This document shows, piece by piece, positions 51,927 through 60,271 of a stretch of 64,000 nt of DNA. The DNA is from Desulfovibrio sp. JC010. GTDB lineage: Bacteria > Desulfobacterota > Desulfovibrionia > Desulfovibrionales > Desulfovibrionaceae. Both the position numbers and the translations under genes were made by a program. Numbering within the stretch: position 1 is the first letter of the stretch; the number at the start of each line of letters is the position of its first letter. The notes beneath the pieces were generated by a model, which was given only the letters and a program-made list of their open reading frames with translations, was not told where the DNA came from and ran no database searches. The stretch covers positions 123,331 through 187,330 of the forward strand of contig NZ_VOIQ01000006.1 in the NCBI RefSeq assembly GCF_010470675.1. The letters are read 5' to 3'.

Positions 51927-53564
51927 ATGAGTAGCAAGACCAAAGTGGTGCAGTGGGACCCGGCGGACATCAAGGATGAACTTCTGAAGAAGTATCCGCC
52001 GAAAGTTGCCCGCAAGCGCGCCAAACAGATTATGATCAACGAAGCGACCGAAAGCGAAGCACCGCCTGAAATAGTCGCCAACGTCAGAACCATTCCCGGT
52101 ATCATCACCATGCGCGGCTGCACCTATGCAGGCTGTAAGGGCGTTATCATGGGCCCCACCCGCGACATCGTGAATATCACCCACGGTCCCATCGGCTGCG
52201 GATTCTATTCCTGGCTGACCCGCCGCAACCAGACCTCTGCCGGCCCTGACGGCGAGAACTACATGCCCTACTGCTTTTCCACGGACATGCAGGATCAGGA
52301 CATTATCTTCGGCGGTGAAAAGAAGCTCGAAGCAGCCATTCAGGAAGCTTACGACCTCTTCCATCCCAAGGGCATCTGTATCTTCTCCACCTGCCCGGTA
52401 GGGCTGATCGGTGACGATGTTCACGCCGTTGCCAAGAAGATGAGAGAAAAATTCGGCGACTGTAATGTCTTTGCCTTCTCCTGTGAAGGTTACAAGGGTG
52501 TTTCCCAGTCTGCCGGTCACCATATCGCAAACAACGAAGTTTTCACCCATCTGGTGGGAACCAATGAAGAACCGCGCAAAGAAGAATACAAGATCAACCT
52601 GCTCGGTGAATACAACATCGGCGGCGACGGTTTCGAGATCGACCGTGTCCTTAAGAAATGCGGCATCACCAACATCGCAACCTTCTCCGGCAACTCGACC
52701 TATGACCAGTTCGCCTCGGCCCAGCACGCGGACCTCAGCTGTGTAATGTGTCACCGCTCCATCAACTACGTGGCCGACATGCTGGAAACCAAATACGGCA
52801 TCCCGTGGATCAAGGTTAACTTCATCGGCGCGGAAGCAACTGCCAAGTCCCTGCGTAAAATCGGCGAATACTTCGGCGACAAAAAACTCATCGACAAGAT
52901 CGAAGCAGTGATTGCCGAGGAACTCCCCGAAGTCGAAGCCATTGCCAAGGACGTGCGTTCCCGCACTGAAGGCAAAACCGCCATGCTCTTTGTCGGTGGC
53001 TCCCGTGCACACCACTATCAGGAACTGTTCAATGAAATGGGCATGAAGACCCTTTCCGCAGGTTACGAATTCGGACACCGCGATGACTATGAAGGCCGCC
53101 GTGTAATCCCGGACATCAAAGTGGACGCGGACTCCCGTAACATTGAAGAGCTCGATGTTGAAGCTGATGAAAAATACTACAAGCCGCGCAAAACTCCTGA
53201 AGAGATCAAAGCACTTGAGGATGCAGGCTACGAATTCAAGCACTACGACGGGCTGAACCCGGACATGGATAAAGGCTCAATCATTATTGACGACCTGAAC
53301 CAGTACGAAGCTGAAAAACTGGTGGAACTGCTCAAACCTGACCTTTTCTGCGCGGGCATCAAGGAAAAGTACTCCATCCAGAAGCTGGGCGTACCCATGA
53401 AACAGCTGCACAGCTACGATTCCGGCGGACCATACGCAGGATTCAAGGGCGCGATCAACTTTTACAAGGAAATCGACCGCCTCGTAGGCAGCAAGGTCTG
53501 GAGCTACATGAAGGCCCCGTGGCAGGAAAACCCCGAGCTCACCGCCACTTTCGTGTGGGAATAA
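51927..53564 (+). CDS. nifD: Nitrogenase molybdenum-iron protein alpha chain NifD
   Basis: The protein has 545 residues. It binds the iron-molybdenum cofactor and shares the P-cluster with NifK. TMRGCTYAGCKGVIMGPTRD, HGPIGCGFYSW and FSTCPVGLIGDD carry P-cluster Cys, and QLHSYDSGGPYAGFKG near the C-terminus holds the cofactor-binding His. It is longer than the proteobacterial type by about 50 residues, with the extra segment in the 350-430 region, as in clostridial and methanogen forms. Confidence 0.97.
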   Translation: MSSKTKVVQWDPADIKDELLKKYPPKVARKRAKQIMINEATESEAPPEIVANVRTIPGIITMRGCTYAGCKGVIMGPTRDIVNITHGPIGCGFYSWLTRRNQTSAGPDGENYMPYCFSTDMQDQDIIFGGEKKLEAAIQEAYDLFHPKGICIFSTCPVGLIGDDVHAVAKKMREKFGDCNVFAFSCEGYKGVSQSAGHHIANNEVFTHLVGTNEEPRKEEYKINLLGEYNIGGDGFEIDRVLKKCGITNIATFSGNSTYDQFASAQHADLSCVMCHRSINYVADMLETKYGIPWIKVNFIGAEATAKSLRKIGEYFGDKKLIDKIEAVIAEELPEVEAIAKDVRSRTEGKTAMLFVGGSRAHHYQELFNEMGMKTLSAGYEFGHRDDYEGRRVIPDIKVDADSRNIEELDVEADEKYYKPRKTPEEIKALEDAGYEFKHYDGLNPDMDKGSIIIDDLNQYEAEKLVELLKPDLFCAGIKEKYSIQKLGVPMKQLHSYDSGGPYAGFKGAINFYKEIDRLVGSKVWSYMKAPWQENPELTATFVWE

Positions 53565-53576
53565 GGAGATTTAGAC

Positions 53577-54950
53577 ATGTTACTCAGACACACACCCACA
53601 GAAATCAAAGAACGCAAGTCACTGGTCGTCAACCCGGCCAAGACCTGTCAGCCCATCGGCGCAATGTATGCCGCGCTGGGAATCAAAGGCTGCCTGCCTC
53701 ATTCCCACGGTTCACAGGGCTGCTGTGCCTACCACAGGTCCATGCTGACCAGACACTATAAAGAACCCGTTTCCGCAGCGACCAGCTCCTTTACCGAAGG
53801 GGCATCTGTCTTCGGCGGACAGGCCAACCTTATTCAGGCCATCAACAACATCTTCACGGTTTACGAACCGGAAGTGATCGCAGTGCATACCACCTGCCTT
53901 TCCGAAACCATCGGTGATGACCTTAAACAGATCGTCACCAAGGCCACCAAGGACGGCAAGATCCCCGAAGGTAAAACCGTATTCGGCGCACCGACTCCCA
54001 GTTACGTGGGATCGCACGTCACCGGTTTCTCCAACATGGTTAAAGCCATGGCCCAGCTGGCTGAGCCTTCTTCAGAGAAGAACGGCAAAGTCAACATCAT
54101 CCCCGGCTGGGTGGAACCCTGCGACATGGAAGAGATCAAACGTCTCTGCTCCATGATCGGCGTGGACACCACCATGTTCCCGGATACCTCCGGTGTGCTC
54201 AACGGTCCCCTTAGCGGTGAATACAAGATGTTCCCCGATGGCGGCGTGACCATCAAGGAGCTCAAAGAATCCGGACAGGCTACCGGAACCATCGCCCTCG
54301 GTGAATGGTGCAGCGCAGACGCGGCCCGCTGGCTGGATTCCAAGCACAAGGTTCCCTGTACCGTGCTGGATATGCCCTTCGGCCTGAAAGCAACCGACCG
54401 TTTTATCGATGTACTGCGCACTGTGGCCGGAGTTTCCATCCCCGATTCCATCTCCTACGAGCGTGGACAGCTGGTGGACCTCATCTCCGACATGCACCAG
54501 TACTTCTACGGCAAAAAGGTCGCCATCTTCGGTGATCCCGACCAGCTCATTTCCATGGTGGAATTCCTCCGTTCCATCGATATGTGCCCGGTCTACGTCG
54601 TTACCGGTACCCCCGGCAAGAAGTTCGAAAAACGGATCAAGGAACTCACTGCCGACATGCCTTACGAATGCAAGGTCAAAGCAAAGGGCGACATGTTCCT
54701 CATGCACCAGTGGATCAAGAACGAGCCTGTGGACCTGCTCATGGGTAACTCCTACGGCAAATACATTGCCCGCGACGAAGACATACCGTTCCTGCGCTGG
54801 GGATTCCCCATCACTGACCGTCAGGGGCATCAGTACTTCCCCACCGTGGGTTACAAGGGCGGCCTGAGACTGCTGGAAAAAATTCTCGGACTGCTGCTGG
54901 ATCGCAAAGACCGCGATTCCCCCGAAGAAACATTCGAACTCGTACTTTAA
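53577..54950 (+). CDS. nifK: Nitrogenase molybdenum-iron protein beta chain NifK
   Basis: The protein has 457 residues. NPAKTCQPIGAMYAALG, HGSQGCCAYHRSMLTRH and HTTCLSETIGDD carry P-cluster Cys, and GTPTPSYVGSH-like segments are conserved. The N-terminal extension of the long proteobacterial type is absent, as in anaerobes. A repeat element follows the stop directly. Confidence 0.97.
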   Translation: MLLRHTPTEIKERKSLVVNPAKTCQPIGAMYAALGIKGCLPHSHGSQGCCAYHRSMLTRHYKEPVSAATSSFTEGASVFGGQANLIQAINNIFTVYEPEVIAVHTTCLSETIGDDLKQIVTKATKDGKIPEGKTVFGAPTPSYVGSHVTGFSNMVKAMAQLAEPSSEKNGKVNIIPGWVEPCDMEEIKRLCSMIGVDTTMFPDTSGVLNGPLSGEYKMFPDGGVTIKELKESGQATGTIALGEWCSADAARWLDSKHKVPCTVLDMPFGLKATDRFIDVLRTVAGVSIPDSISYERGQLVDLISDMHQYFYGKKVAIFGDPDQLISMVEFLRSIDMCPVYVVTGTPGKKFEKRIKELTADMPYECKVKAKGDMFLMHQWIKNEPVDLLMGNSYGKYIARDEDIPFLRWGFPITDRQGHQYFPTVGYKGGLRLLEKILGLLLDRKDRDSPEETFELVL

Positions 54951-54960
54951 TTACCAGTAG

Positions 54961-55050
54961 GCCTCCGGCGGCCCTGCCGGGGGCCTCAAACCCTTTTGGA
55001 AAAAGGGTTTAAGAATCCCAAAACTTTTTAATAGGGCTTCGCCGCTTTTT
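54961..55050 (-). repeat. Intergenic palindromic repeat, copy 2 (inverted)
   Basis: It lies between nifK and the NifB-like gene. The order is reversed relative to copy 1: GCCTCCGGCGGC first, then the hairpin AAACCCTTTT (54988-54997) and AAAAAGGGTTT, then AAGAATCCCAAAAC and GGGCTTCGCCGC. The ribosome site AAGGAG of the next gene overlaps its end. Confidence 0.87.
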
Positions 55051-55062
55051 AAGGAGAAACCG

Positions 55063-56202
55063 ATGACTACCTCATCCTCACACCCCTGTTTCGGACCTTC
55101 CGCCCGCGCTTCCGTAGCCCGTGTTCACCTTCCGGTTGCTCCCAGAACTTTTTGCAGAACCAATTTTGCGCCCATGACTAAACAGCCTGCGGCAATTATG
55201 CCCGAAGATGCGCTGAATATGCTTGATGAGCTGATCGAATCCGGCAAAAAAATCAAAGTTGTGGGCATCACCGGTCCCGGCGATCCGCTGGCTAATTTCG
55301 AAGCCACTTACAAGACCCTGAAACTGGTCCGCGACAAGTACCCGCGCATGTCCCTCTGCCTGACTACTCTGGGTATAAACGGCGAAAAGTACGCTGAAAA
55401 ACTGGCAGAACTTAATATTTCCCACATCACTGTTCTGGTGGACGCGGCGGATTCAGCTACCGCCGAAAAAATCTATGCATGGATTCGCCCGTCAACCAAG
55501 AATGTCCCCCTGCCCGAAGCCTGCAAGCTGCTCATGAAAGAACAGGCCGCAGCTATCAGGGCATTCAAGGAAGCAGGACTGACCGTGAAGGTCAACACAA
55601 CAATTTACAACGAAAACATAGACCAGATTGAACACATTGCCATTGCAGCAAAAACACTGGACGCGGATATCATGGGCCTGATTCCTTTCATCCCGTCCAC
55701 TGAATCCGAAGATAACGAATTTTCCGCAGTGAGTGACGAGCAGATTGCAGAAGCCCGTAAACTCGCCGCAAAACATATTGCACTGATGGAGCCGTGGCCC
55801 AGATGTGGAGCATCCATTGAACTGGAAAAACCGAAATCAAGTACCATGCCCAGCCCTAGCAAAAGCCGCCCCAATGTAGCGGTGGCAAGTTCCAGCGGTA
55901 TGGATATCGATATGCATCTGGGTCACGCCCATAAACTCATGATTTTCGGCCCCCGTGCAGACGGTCTGGCCTGCCTGCTTGAAACAAGAGAGACCCCGGA
56001 ACCGGGCGGCGGGGAATCCCGCTGGGAAAAGCTGGCTGAACTGCTGGATGACTGCTTCGTGCTGCTCTGCGCCTCGGCTGGCAAGAATCCCAGAAAAGTA
56101 CTTTCCGCCAACGGCATCAGGATAATCCTGACTGATGAAAACGTAGAAGGCACTGTCGACGTCCTCTACGGCGGCGGCAAAAAAGGCAAGTGCAAGAAGT
56201 AA
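55063..56202 (+). CDS. NifB-like/NifX-like fusion protein lacking radical SAM cysteines
   Basis: The protein has 379 residues, an intact frame with AAGGAG upstream. It aligns by eye to NifB encoded at 60272: HPCF, RVHLPVAP, GITGPGDPLANFEATYKTL, CLTTLG, SHITVLVDAAD, KIYAWIRP, IPFIPSTE. The NifB motif CNIQCNYC is replaced by TFCRTNFA, so all three cluster ligands are lost. One Cys of the later CxxC pair is also missing (PWPRC). The C-terminal 110 residues or so are a NifX/NafY-like cofactor-binding domain (NVAVASSSGMDIDMHLGHA). It likely binds or hands on cofactor precursors without radical chemistry. Confidence 0.85.
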   Translation: MTTSSSHPCFGPSARASVARVHLPVAPRTFCRTNFAPMTKQPAAIMPEDALNMLDELIESGKKIKVVGITGPGDPLANFEATYKTLKLVRDKYPRMSLCLTTLGINGEKYAEKLAELNISHITVLVDAADSATAEKIYAWIRPSTKNVPLPEACKLLMKEQAAAIRAFKEAGLTVKVNTTIYNENIDQIEHIAIAAKTLDADIMGLIPFIPSTESEDNEFSAVSDEQIAEARKLAAKHIALMEPWPRCGASIELEKPKSSTMPSPSKSRPNVAVASSSGMDIDMHLGHAHKLMIFGPRADGLACLLETRETPEPGGGESRWEKLAELLDDCFVLLCASAGKNPRKVLSANGIRIILTDENVEGTVDVLYGGGKKGKCKK

Positions 56203-56219
56203 GCAGAGTCGTCACAAAC

Positions 56220-56304
56220 AAAGCGGCGAAGCCAAACTAAAAAAGTTTGGGATTCTTAAACCCTTTTCAAAGGGTTTAAGGCCCCCGGCAGGGTCGCCGA
56301 AGGC
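56220..56304 (+). repeat. Intergenic palindromic repeat, copy 3
   Basis: It has the same order as copy 1: AAAGCGGCGAAGCC, GTTTGGGATTC, hairpin arms CTTAAACCCTTT (56255-56266) and AAAGGGTTTAAG (56269-56280), then GGCCCCCGGCAGGGTCGCC. It lies between the NifB-like and 2Fe-2S genes. Confidence 0.87.
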
Positions 56305-56316
56305 AAATTTTTCAAG

Positions 56317-56338
56317 AAAAAGCGCGAAGCGCATCAAA
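56317..56338 (-). repeat. Short repeat, copy A
   Basis: A 22-base unit, read on the minus strand, starts TTTGATGCGC and ends CGCGCTTTTT. It folds into a small GCGC hairpin followed by T5. Copies B and C lie after nifE and nifN. Confidence 0.78.
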
Positions 56339-56358
56339 TAATCTGAGGAGATAAAAAT

Positions 56359-56661
56359 ATGGCTACCCCCGAAAGAATGATCATCTGTTGTCAGAGTTTC
56401 CGCGCTGCGGGCGACCCCAAAGGCATCTGCCACAAGCAGACCGATGGATTCCTGCAATACATCGAAGAAGAAACCATCGACCGAGGTCTCGACGCTCTGG
56501 TGGTGGCCACTAGCTGTCTGAAGCAGTGTGACAACGGTCCCATCCTCGTGATCCAGCCGGAAAACTGGTGGTTCAAGGGTGTGGACTCAGAGGAAAAGAT
56601 CGACGAAATCCTCGACGGCCTTGAAGACGGAGAACCCTGCGCAGATTACCTGCTGGATTAA
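56359..56661 (+). CDS. Thioredoxin-like [2Fe-2S] ferredoxin-family protein
   Basis: The protein has 100 residues. IICCQSFRAAGDPKGIC and SCLKQC give the Cys pattern (two early, two in CxxxC) of the thioredoxin-like 2Fe-2S ferredoxins, such as those associated with nif genes. It probably gives electrons to nitrogenase or takes part in cofactor assembly. GAGGAG lies upstream of the ATG. It follows the NifB-like gene and repeat copy 3. Confidence 0.86.
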   Translation: MATPERMIICCQSFRAAGDPKGICHKQTDGFLQYIEEETIDRGLDALVVATSCLKQCDNGPILVIQPENWWFKGVDSEEKIDEILDGLEDGEPCADYLLD

Positions 56662-56682
56662 TTAACTTAATACTTCAAATTT

Positions 56683-56706
56683 CAAAATTCACGCTTCTGA
56701 ATTTTG
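56683..56706. other. Hairpin between 2Fe-2S and GNAT genes
   Basis: CAAAATTCA (56683-56691) and TGAATTTTG (56698-56706) can form a 9-base stem with a 6-base loop. No T tract follows, so it is not a clear terminator. It may be a message processing or stability site. Confidence 0.5.
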
Positions 56707-56725
56707 GAAAACATAGAGGGAGCAT

Positions 56726-57193
56726 ATGCCGGCCACAGTTCATATCCGTAACGCCAACTCCGCTGATCTGGTTCCGATGACCGATCTGCTGAAATCTCTT
56801 TTCTCCGTCGAGAAGGACTTTTTAGTGGATGGAAGCAGACAGATGCAGGGTTTAAGGATGCTGCTGGGCAATCCCCGGGCACGCATCCTTGTTGCAGAAG
56901 ATATGGACAAAAATATGGGTGAAGTGGTCGGCATGTGCACCGGTCAGATTGTAATCTCAACTGCTGAAGGCGGCCCGTCCATCCTAGTGGAGGATGTGGT
57001 TGTGCGCAGCGATCATCGGGGAAAGGGGATCGGCACCATGCTTATGGAAGCCATTCTCGGATTCGCAGAAGAACAAAGAGCAACACGGCTGCAACTACTG
57101 GCAGACTGCGAAAACACCTCGGCCCTGAAATTCTACGAAAAGATCGGCTGGTCTGAAACCAACCTGATCTGTCTTCGCAAGATGAACGCATAG
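56726..57193 (+). CDS. GNAT-family N-acetyltransferase inside the nif operon
   Basis: The protein has 155 residues. VEDVVVRSDHRGKGIGTML is the acetyl-CoA loop of GNAT enzymes, followed by LQLLADCENTSALKFYEKIGW. GAGGGAG stands a few bases before the ATG. Genes of this kind are not core nif genes. Its fixed place between the 2Fe-2S gene and nifE suggests acetylation of a nif protein, a small molecule or an antibiotic-like compound. The substrate is not evident. Confidence 0.85.
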   Translation: MPATVHIRNANSADLVPMTDLLKSLFSVEKDFLVDGSRQMQGLRMLLGNPRARILVAEDMDKNMGEVVGMCTGQIVISTAEGGPSILVEDVVVRSDHRGKGIGTMLMEAILGFAEEQRATRLQLLADCENTSALKFYEKIGWSETNLICLRKMNA

Positions 57194-57208
57194 CAACGGA
57201 GCAAAGCA

Positions 57209-58570
57209 ATGAATGAATATACAATTTTAGAAGAACGCAAAGACCAGATCCACCGCACGGGCGAGGGAGCACTGGACATGGCCTGCAACCGGGAATCACT
57301 CGCCGGGGCAGTAAGCCAGAGAGCCTGTGTTTTCTGCGGTTCGCGGGTGGTGCTATACCCCATCGCAGACGCCCTGCATCTGGTCCACGGTCCTATCGGC
57401 TGTGCAGTTTATACCTGGGATATCCGCGGCGCGCTCTCCAGCGGCCCGGAACTGCACCGCCTCTCATTCTCCACCGACCTGCAGGAAACCGACGTAATCT
57501 TCGGCGGAGAGAAAAAGCTTGAAGCGGCCCTTGATGAACTCATCGACCGCCACAGTCCCAAGGCCGCATTCGTTTACTCCACCTGCATTGTGGGCATCAT
57601 CGGCGATGACCTTGAAGCGGTCTGTAGAAAGATGAGCGAGAAGAAAGGAATTCCCGTACTTCCGGTCATGTCCGAAGGTTTCAAGGGCAGCAAGCGCGAG
57701 GGCTACCTCGCCGCCTGCAAAGCCATGTTCAAACTGGTGGGCACCGAAGAAACGTCCGACATTTCCCCTCTTTCCGTAAACATCTTGGGCGACTTCAACC
57801 TTGCCGGGGAAATCTGGATCATCCGCGAATATTTCAGAAAGATGGGGGTGGAAGTCGTTGCCAACATTACCGGTGACGGACGTGTGAAGGATATCGGGCG
57901 CAGCCACGGGGCGGCCCTGAATCTTGTACAGTGTTCGGGTGCGACATTGGACTTGGCAAAAATGATGAAAGAGGAATACGGCACGCCCTTTATGCGCGTA
58001 TCCTACCTCGGCATCGAAGACATGGCCGATTCCCTCTATCAGGTTGCTGATTTCTTCAAGGATGTCGACCCGGACATTGTCAAACGCACGGAAGATCTCG
58101 TCCGCGACGAACTCTCCAAGCTCATGCCCGAACTGGCCCGCATGCGCAAAGATCTCGAAGGCAAGAAAGTCGCCATGTACGTGGGCGGTTCCTTCAAGGC
58201 TTTCTCCCTGCTCAAGGCTTTCCGCCACTTGGGCATGAAAGTAGTCATGGTCGGTTCCCAGACCGGAACCAAGGAAGATTACGCTGAACTGGAACGCATC
58301 TCCGATCCCGGCACCATCTTAGTTGATGACGCCAACCCGCTGGAATTGTCCGCATTCATTAAAGAAAAGGACGTGGACATATTCGTCGGCGGCGTAAAAG
58401 AACGGCCCATCGCCTTCAAGATGGGAGTCGGATTCTGCGATCACAACCACGAGCGCAAGGAAGCCCTGGAAGGTTTCGTAGGCATGCTCAATTTCGCCCG
58501 CGAAATTCACGCTTCAGCAATGAGCCCGGTCTGGAACTTTGTTCCTCGAAGAGCGAAGAAACAGATTTGA
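57209..58570 (+). CDS. nifE: Nitrogenase cofactor scaffold protein NifE
   Basis: The protein has 453 residues and is homologous to NifD. With NifN it forms the scaffold on which the NifB product matures. RACVFCGSRVVLYPIADALH, HGPIGCAVYTWDIRG and YSTCIVGIIGDDLEAVCR show the conserved Cys, and VGGVKERPIAFKMGVGFCDHN is typical of NifE. A short T-rich hairpin repeat begins in its stop codon. Confidence 0.96.
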   Translation: MNEYTILEERKDQIHRTGEGALDMACNRESLAGAVSQRACVFCGSRVVLYPIADALHLVHGPIGCAVYTWDIRGALSSGPELHRLSFSTDLQETDVIFGGEKKLEAALDELIDRHSPKAAFVYSTCIVGIIGDDLEAVCRKMSEKKGIPVLPVMSEGFKGSKREGYLAACKAMFKLVGTEETSDISPLSVNILGDFNLAGEIWIIREYFRKMGVEVVANITGDGRVKDIGRSHGAALNLVQCSGATLDLAKMMKEEYGTPFMRVSYLGIEDMADSLYQVADFFKDVDPDIVKRTEDLVRDELSKLMPELARMRKDLEGKKVAMYVGGSFKAFSLLKAFRHLGMKVVMVGSQTGTKEDYAELERISDPGTILVDDANPLELSAFIKEKDVDIFVGGVKERPIAFKMGVGFCDHNHERKEALEGFVGMLNFAREIHASAMSPVWNFVPRRAKKQI

Positions 58571-58587
58571 TGCGCTTCGCGCTTTTT
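58566..58587 (+). repeat. Short repeat, copy B
   Basis: TTTGATGCGCTTCGCGC, followed by T5, overlaps the nifE stop codon. It is the plus-strand version of copy A. Confidence 0.78.
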
Positions 58588-58599
58588 GATGATCGCATT

Positions 58600-58650
58600 T
58601 CGCCTCCGGCGGCCAAAGGGGATAATCCCCTTTGGAAACCCTAAGGGTTT
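58600..58650. repeat. Double hairpin after nifE
   Basis: CGCCTCCGGCGGCC opens this stretch, like the outer part of the palindromic repeat. It continues with CCAAAGGGGAT (58613-58623), whose arm is mirrored through 58635, and a short palindrome AAACCCTAAGGGTTT (58636-58650). It looks like a diverged copy of the repeat family, in tandem with copy 4. Confidence 0.65.
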
Positions 58651-58681
58651 AAATTAATTTCACGCACAAACTCACGAACGC

Positions 58682-58754
58682 CGCTGGCGAAGCCAAACTA
58701 AAAGGTTTTGGGATTCTTAAACCCTTTTGCAAAAGGGTTTAAGCCGCCGGAGGC
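58682..58754 (+). repeat. Intergenic palindromic repeat, copy 4
   Basis: It is the same unit as copy 1, including a perfect 28-base palindrome (58716-58743). It starts CGCTGGCGAAGCCAAAC and ends GCCGCCGGAGGC, next to the nifN ribosome site. Confidence 0.88.
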
Positions 58755-58768
58755 ACAGGAGTTCAAAT

Positions 58769-60127
58769 ATGACTACCAAAAGCAAAAATTATACATCGAC
58801 CACTAATGCCTGCAAACTCTGCACACCTCTCGGCGCATCACTGGCCTTTCGAGGTGTGGAAGGCTCCGTTCCCTTCCTGCACGGCTCACAGGGCTGCGCC
58901 ACTTACATGCGCCGCTATGTGATCAGCCATTTCCGTGAACCTGTGGATATCGCTTCTTCCGCACTGGGTGAAAAGCACGCTGTATACGGCGGCGGCCCGA
59001 ATCTTAAAAAGGGCATCCTGAACGTAATGAAGAAGTACGAGCCGAAGATCGTGGGTGTGGCGACCACCTGCCTCACCGAAACCATCGGTGATGACGTCCC
59101 CATGTATCTCAATGAATTCCACAAAGAATTCGGAGATCTTGATCTACCGGACATAGTGCAGGTTTCAACCCCCAGTTACAACGGCACCCATATGGACGGC
59201 TGGCACGGCGCGGTGCGTTCCATGGTCGAACAGCTCTGCACTGAAAAGGCGGAAAACGACGGACATGTGAACATCCTGCCAAATCTAGTTTCCTGTGAAG
59301 ATGTGCGCCACCTATTTGATATCTGCGAGGACTTCGGCCTGAAGGCGACCATCCTGCCTGATATTTCCGAAACCCTCGATGGTCCGGCACTGGAAGATTA
59401 CATGAAGATTCCGGTGGGCGGAACTCCGGTGGAAGAAATCAAGAAAATGTCCGGCGCGGCTGCCACCATCGAGCTGGGCCGCTGTGTACCTACCAAGAGC
59501 GGCGGAACCAGCCTTGAAGAGCGGTTCGGGGTGACCAACCACCGTATCGGTTTGCCCATGGGTATCCGCGAATGCGACAAACTCTTCGAAACCCTTGAAA
59601 CTATTTCCGGCAAAGAGATGCCCGCCCGTTACCAGCGCGAACGGGGTAGGCTCATCGATGCCTACGTGGACGGACACAAATACATCTTCGGCAAGCGGGC
59701 TGTTGTTTACGGCGAGGAAGACCTCGTAACCGGGCTGTGCGCATTTCTGGCTGAGATCGGCGTGGATGTGATCCTTGCCGGGTCCGGGGCCAAGAAAAAA
59801 GGTATGGCTGAAGCCATCACAGCCGTAACTGAAGGCGTGGGCCGCACCACCCCGGAGATCCACGAAGGCGTTGATTTCCACGACATCGCCGAACGGGCCG
59901 GGGGACTCAAACCCGACCTGCTCATCGGCCATTCCAAAGGCTACCGCTACGCTAAAGCATGGAACATCCCGCTCATCCGGGTAGGCTTCCCGGTCCATGA
60001 CCGCTTCGGCGGACAGCGTATCCCCACTCTCGGCTACAAGGGCACGCAGTACCTTTTCGACCTCATCGTCAACGCCATGCTCGAAAAGAAACAGGCCGAT
60101 AACCCGGTCGGTTACGGCTACATGTGA
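58769..60127 (+). CDS. nifN: Nitrogenase cofactor scaffold protein NifN
   Basis: The protein has 452 residues and is related to NifK. With NifE it forms the cofactor maturation scaffold. NACKLCTPLGASLAFRGVEG, HGSQGCATYMRRYV and TTCLTETIGDD are typical. I chose the ATG at 58769 (MTTKSKNY), with CAGGAG 7 bases upstream. The longer open frame to 58727 runs into repeat copy 4 and is unlikely. Confidence 0.95.
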   Translation: MTTKSKNYTSTTNACKLCTPLGASLAFRGVEGSVPFLHGSQGCATYMRRYVISHFREPVDIASSALGEKHAVYGGGPNLKKGILNVMKKYEPKIVGVATTCLTETIGDDVPMYLNEFHKEFGDLDLPDIVQVSTPSYNGTHMDGWHGAVRSMVEQLCTEKAENDGHVNILPNLVSCEDVRHLFDICEDFGLKATILPDISETLDGPALEDYMKIPVGGTPVEEIKKMSGAAATIELGRCVPTKSGGTSLEERFGVTNHRIGLPMGIRECDKLFETLETISGKEMPARYQRERGRLIDAYVDGHKYIFGKRAVVYGEEDLVTGLCAFLAEIGVDVILAGSGAKKKGMAEAITAVTEGVGRTTPEIHEGVDFHDIAERAGGLKPDLLIGHSKGYRYAKAWNIPLIRVGFPVHDRFGGQRIPTLGYKGTQYLFDLIVNAMLEKKQADNPVGYGYM

Positions 60128-60149
60128 TTTGATGCGCTACGCGCTTTTT
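60128..60149 (+). repeat. Short repeat, copy C
   Basis: TTTGATGCGCTACGCGC, followed by T5, starts directly after the nifN stop codon. It matches copies A and B with one difference. Confidence 0.78.
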
Positions 60150-60160
60150 ATGAAAGAGTA

Positions 60161-60234
60161 TGCCTCCGGCGGCTTAAACCCTTTTCCAAAAGGGTTTAAG
60201 AATCCCAAAACGTTTTAGTTGGGCTTCATCGCTG
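60161..60234 (-). repeat. Intergenic palindromic repeat, copy 5 (inverted)
   Basis: It lies between nifN and nifB. The order is reversed: GCCTCCGGCGGC, hairpin arms CTTAAACCCTTTT (60173-60185) and AAAAGGGTTTAAG (60188-60200), AATCCCAAAAC, GGGCTTCATCGC. Confidence 0.87.
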
Positions 60235-60271
60235 GATATTAGATAAGTTGTTCTTTTAAAGGAGATATACC

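Noticed and set aside
51771-53243. A 490-residue open frame on the minus strand opposite nifD
   Set aside because: It lies wholly inside the nifI2/nifD coding region, has no recognisable domain, and its composition is what codon bias on the other strand would give. It is a shadow of nifD.
55063-56202. Calling the NifB-like gene a pseudogene
   Set aside because: The frame is intact for 379 residues, has a good ribosome site, and keeps many conserved blocks and a complete NifX-like domain. Loss of the cluster cysteines looks specific, not general decay.
51081-60234. The repeated hairpins as a CRISPR array or transposon ends
   Set aside because: The copies lie kilobases apart, in both orientations, with genes between them. 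There are no regular spacers, no cas genes and no transposase.
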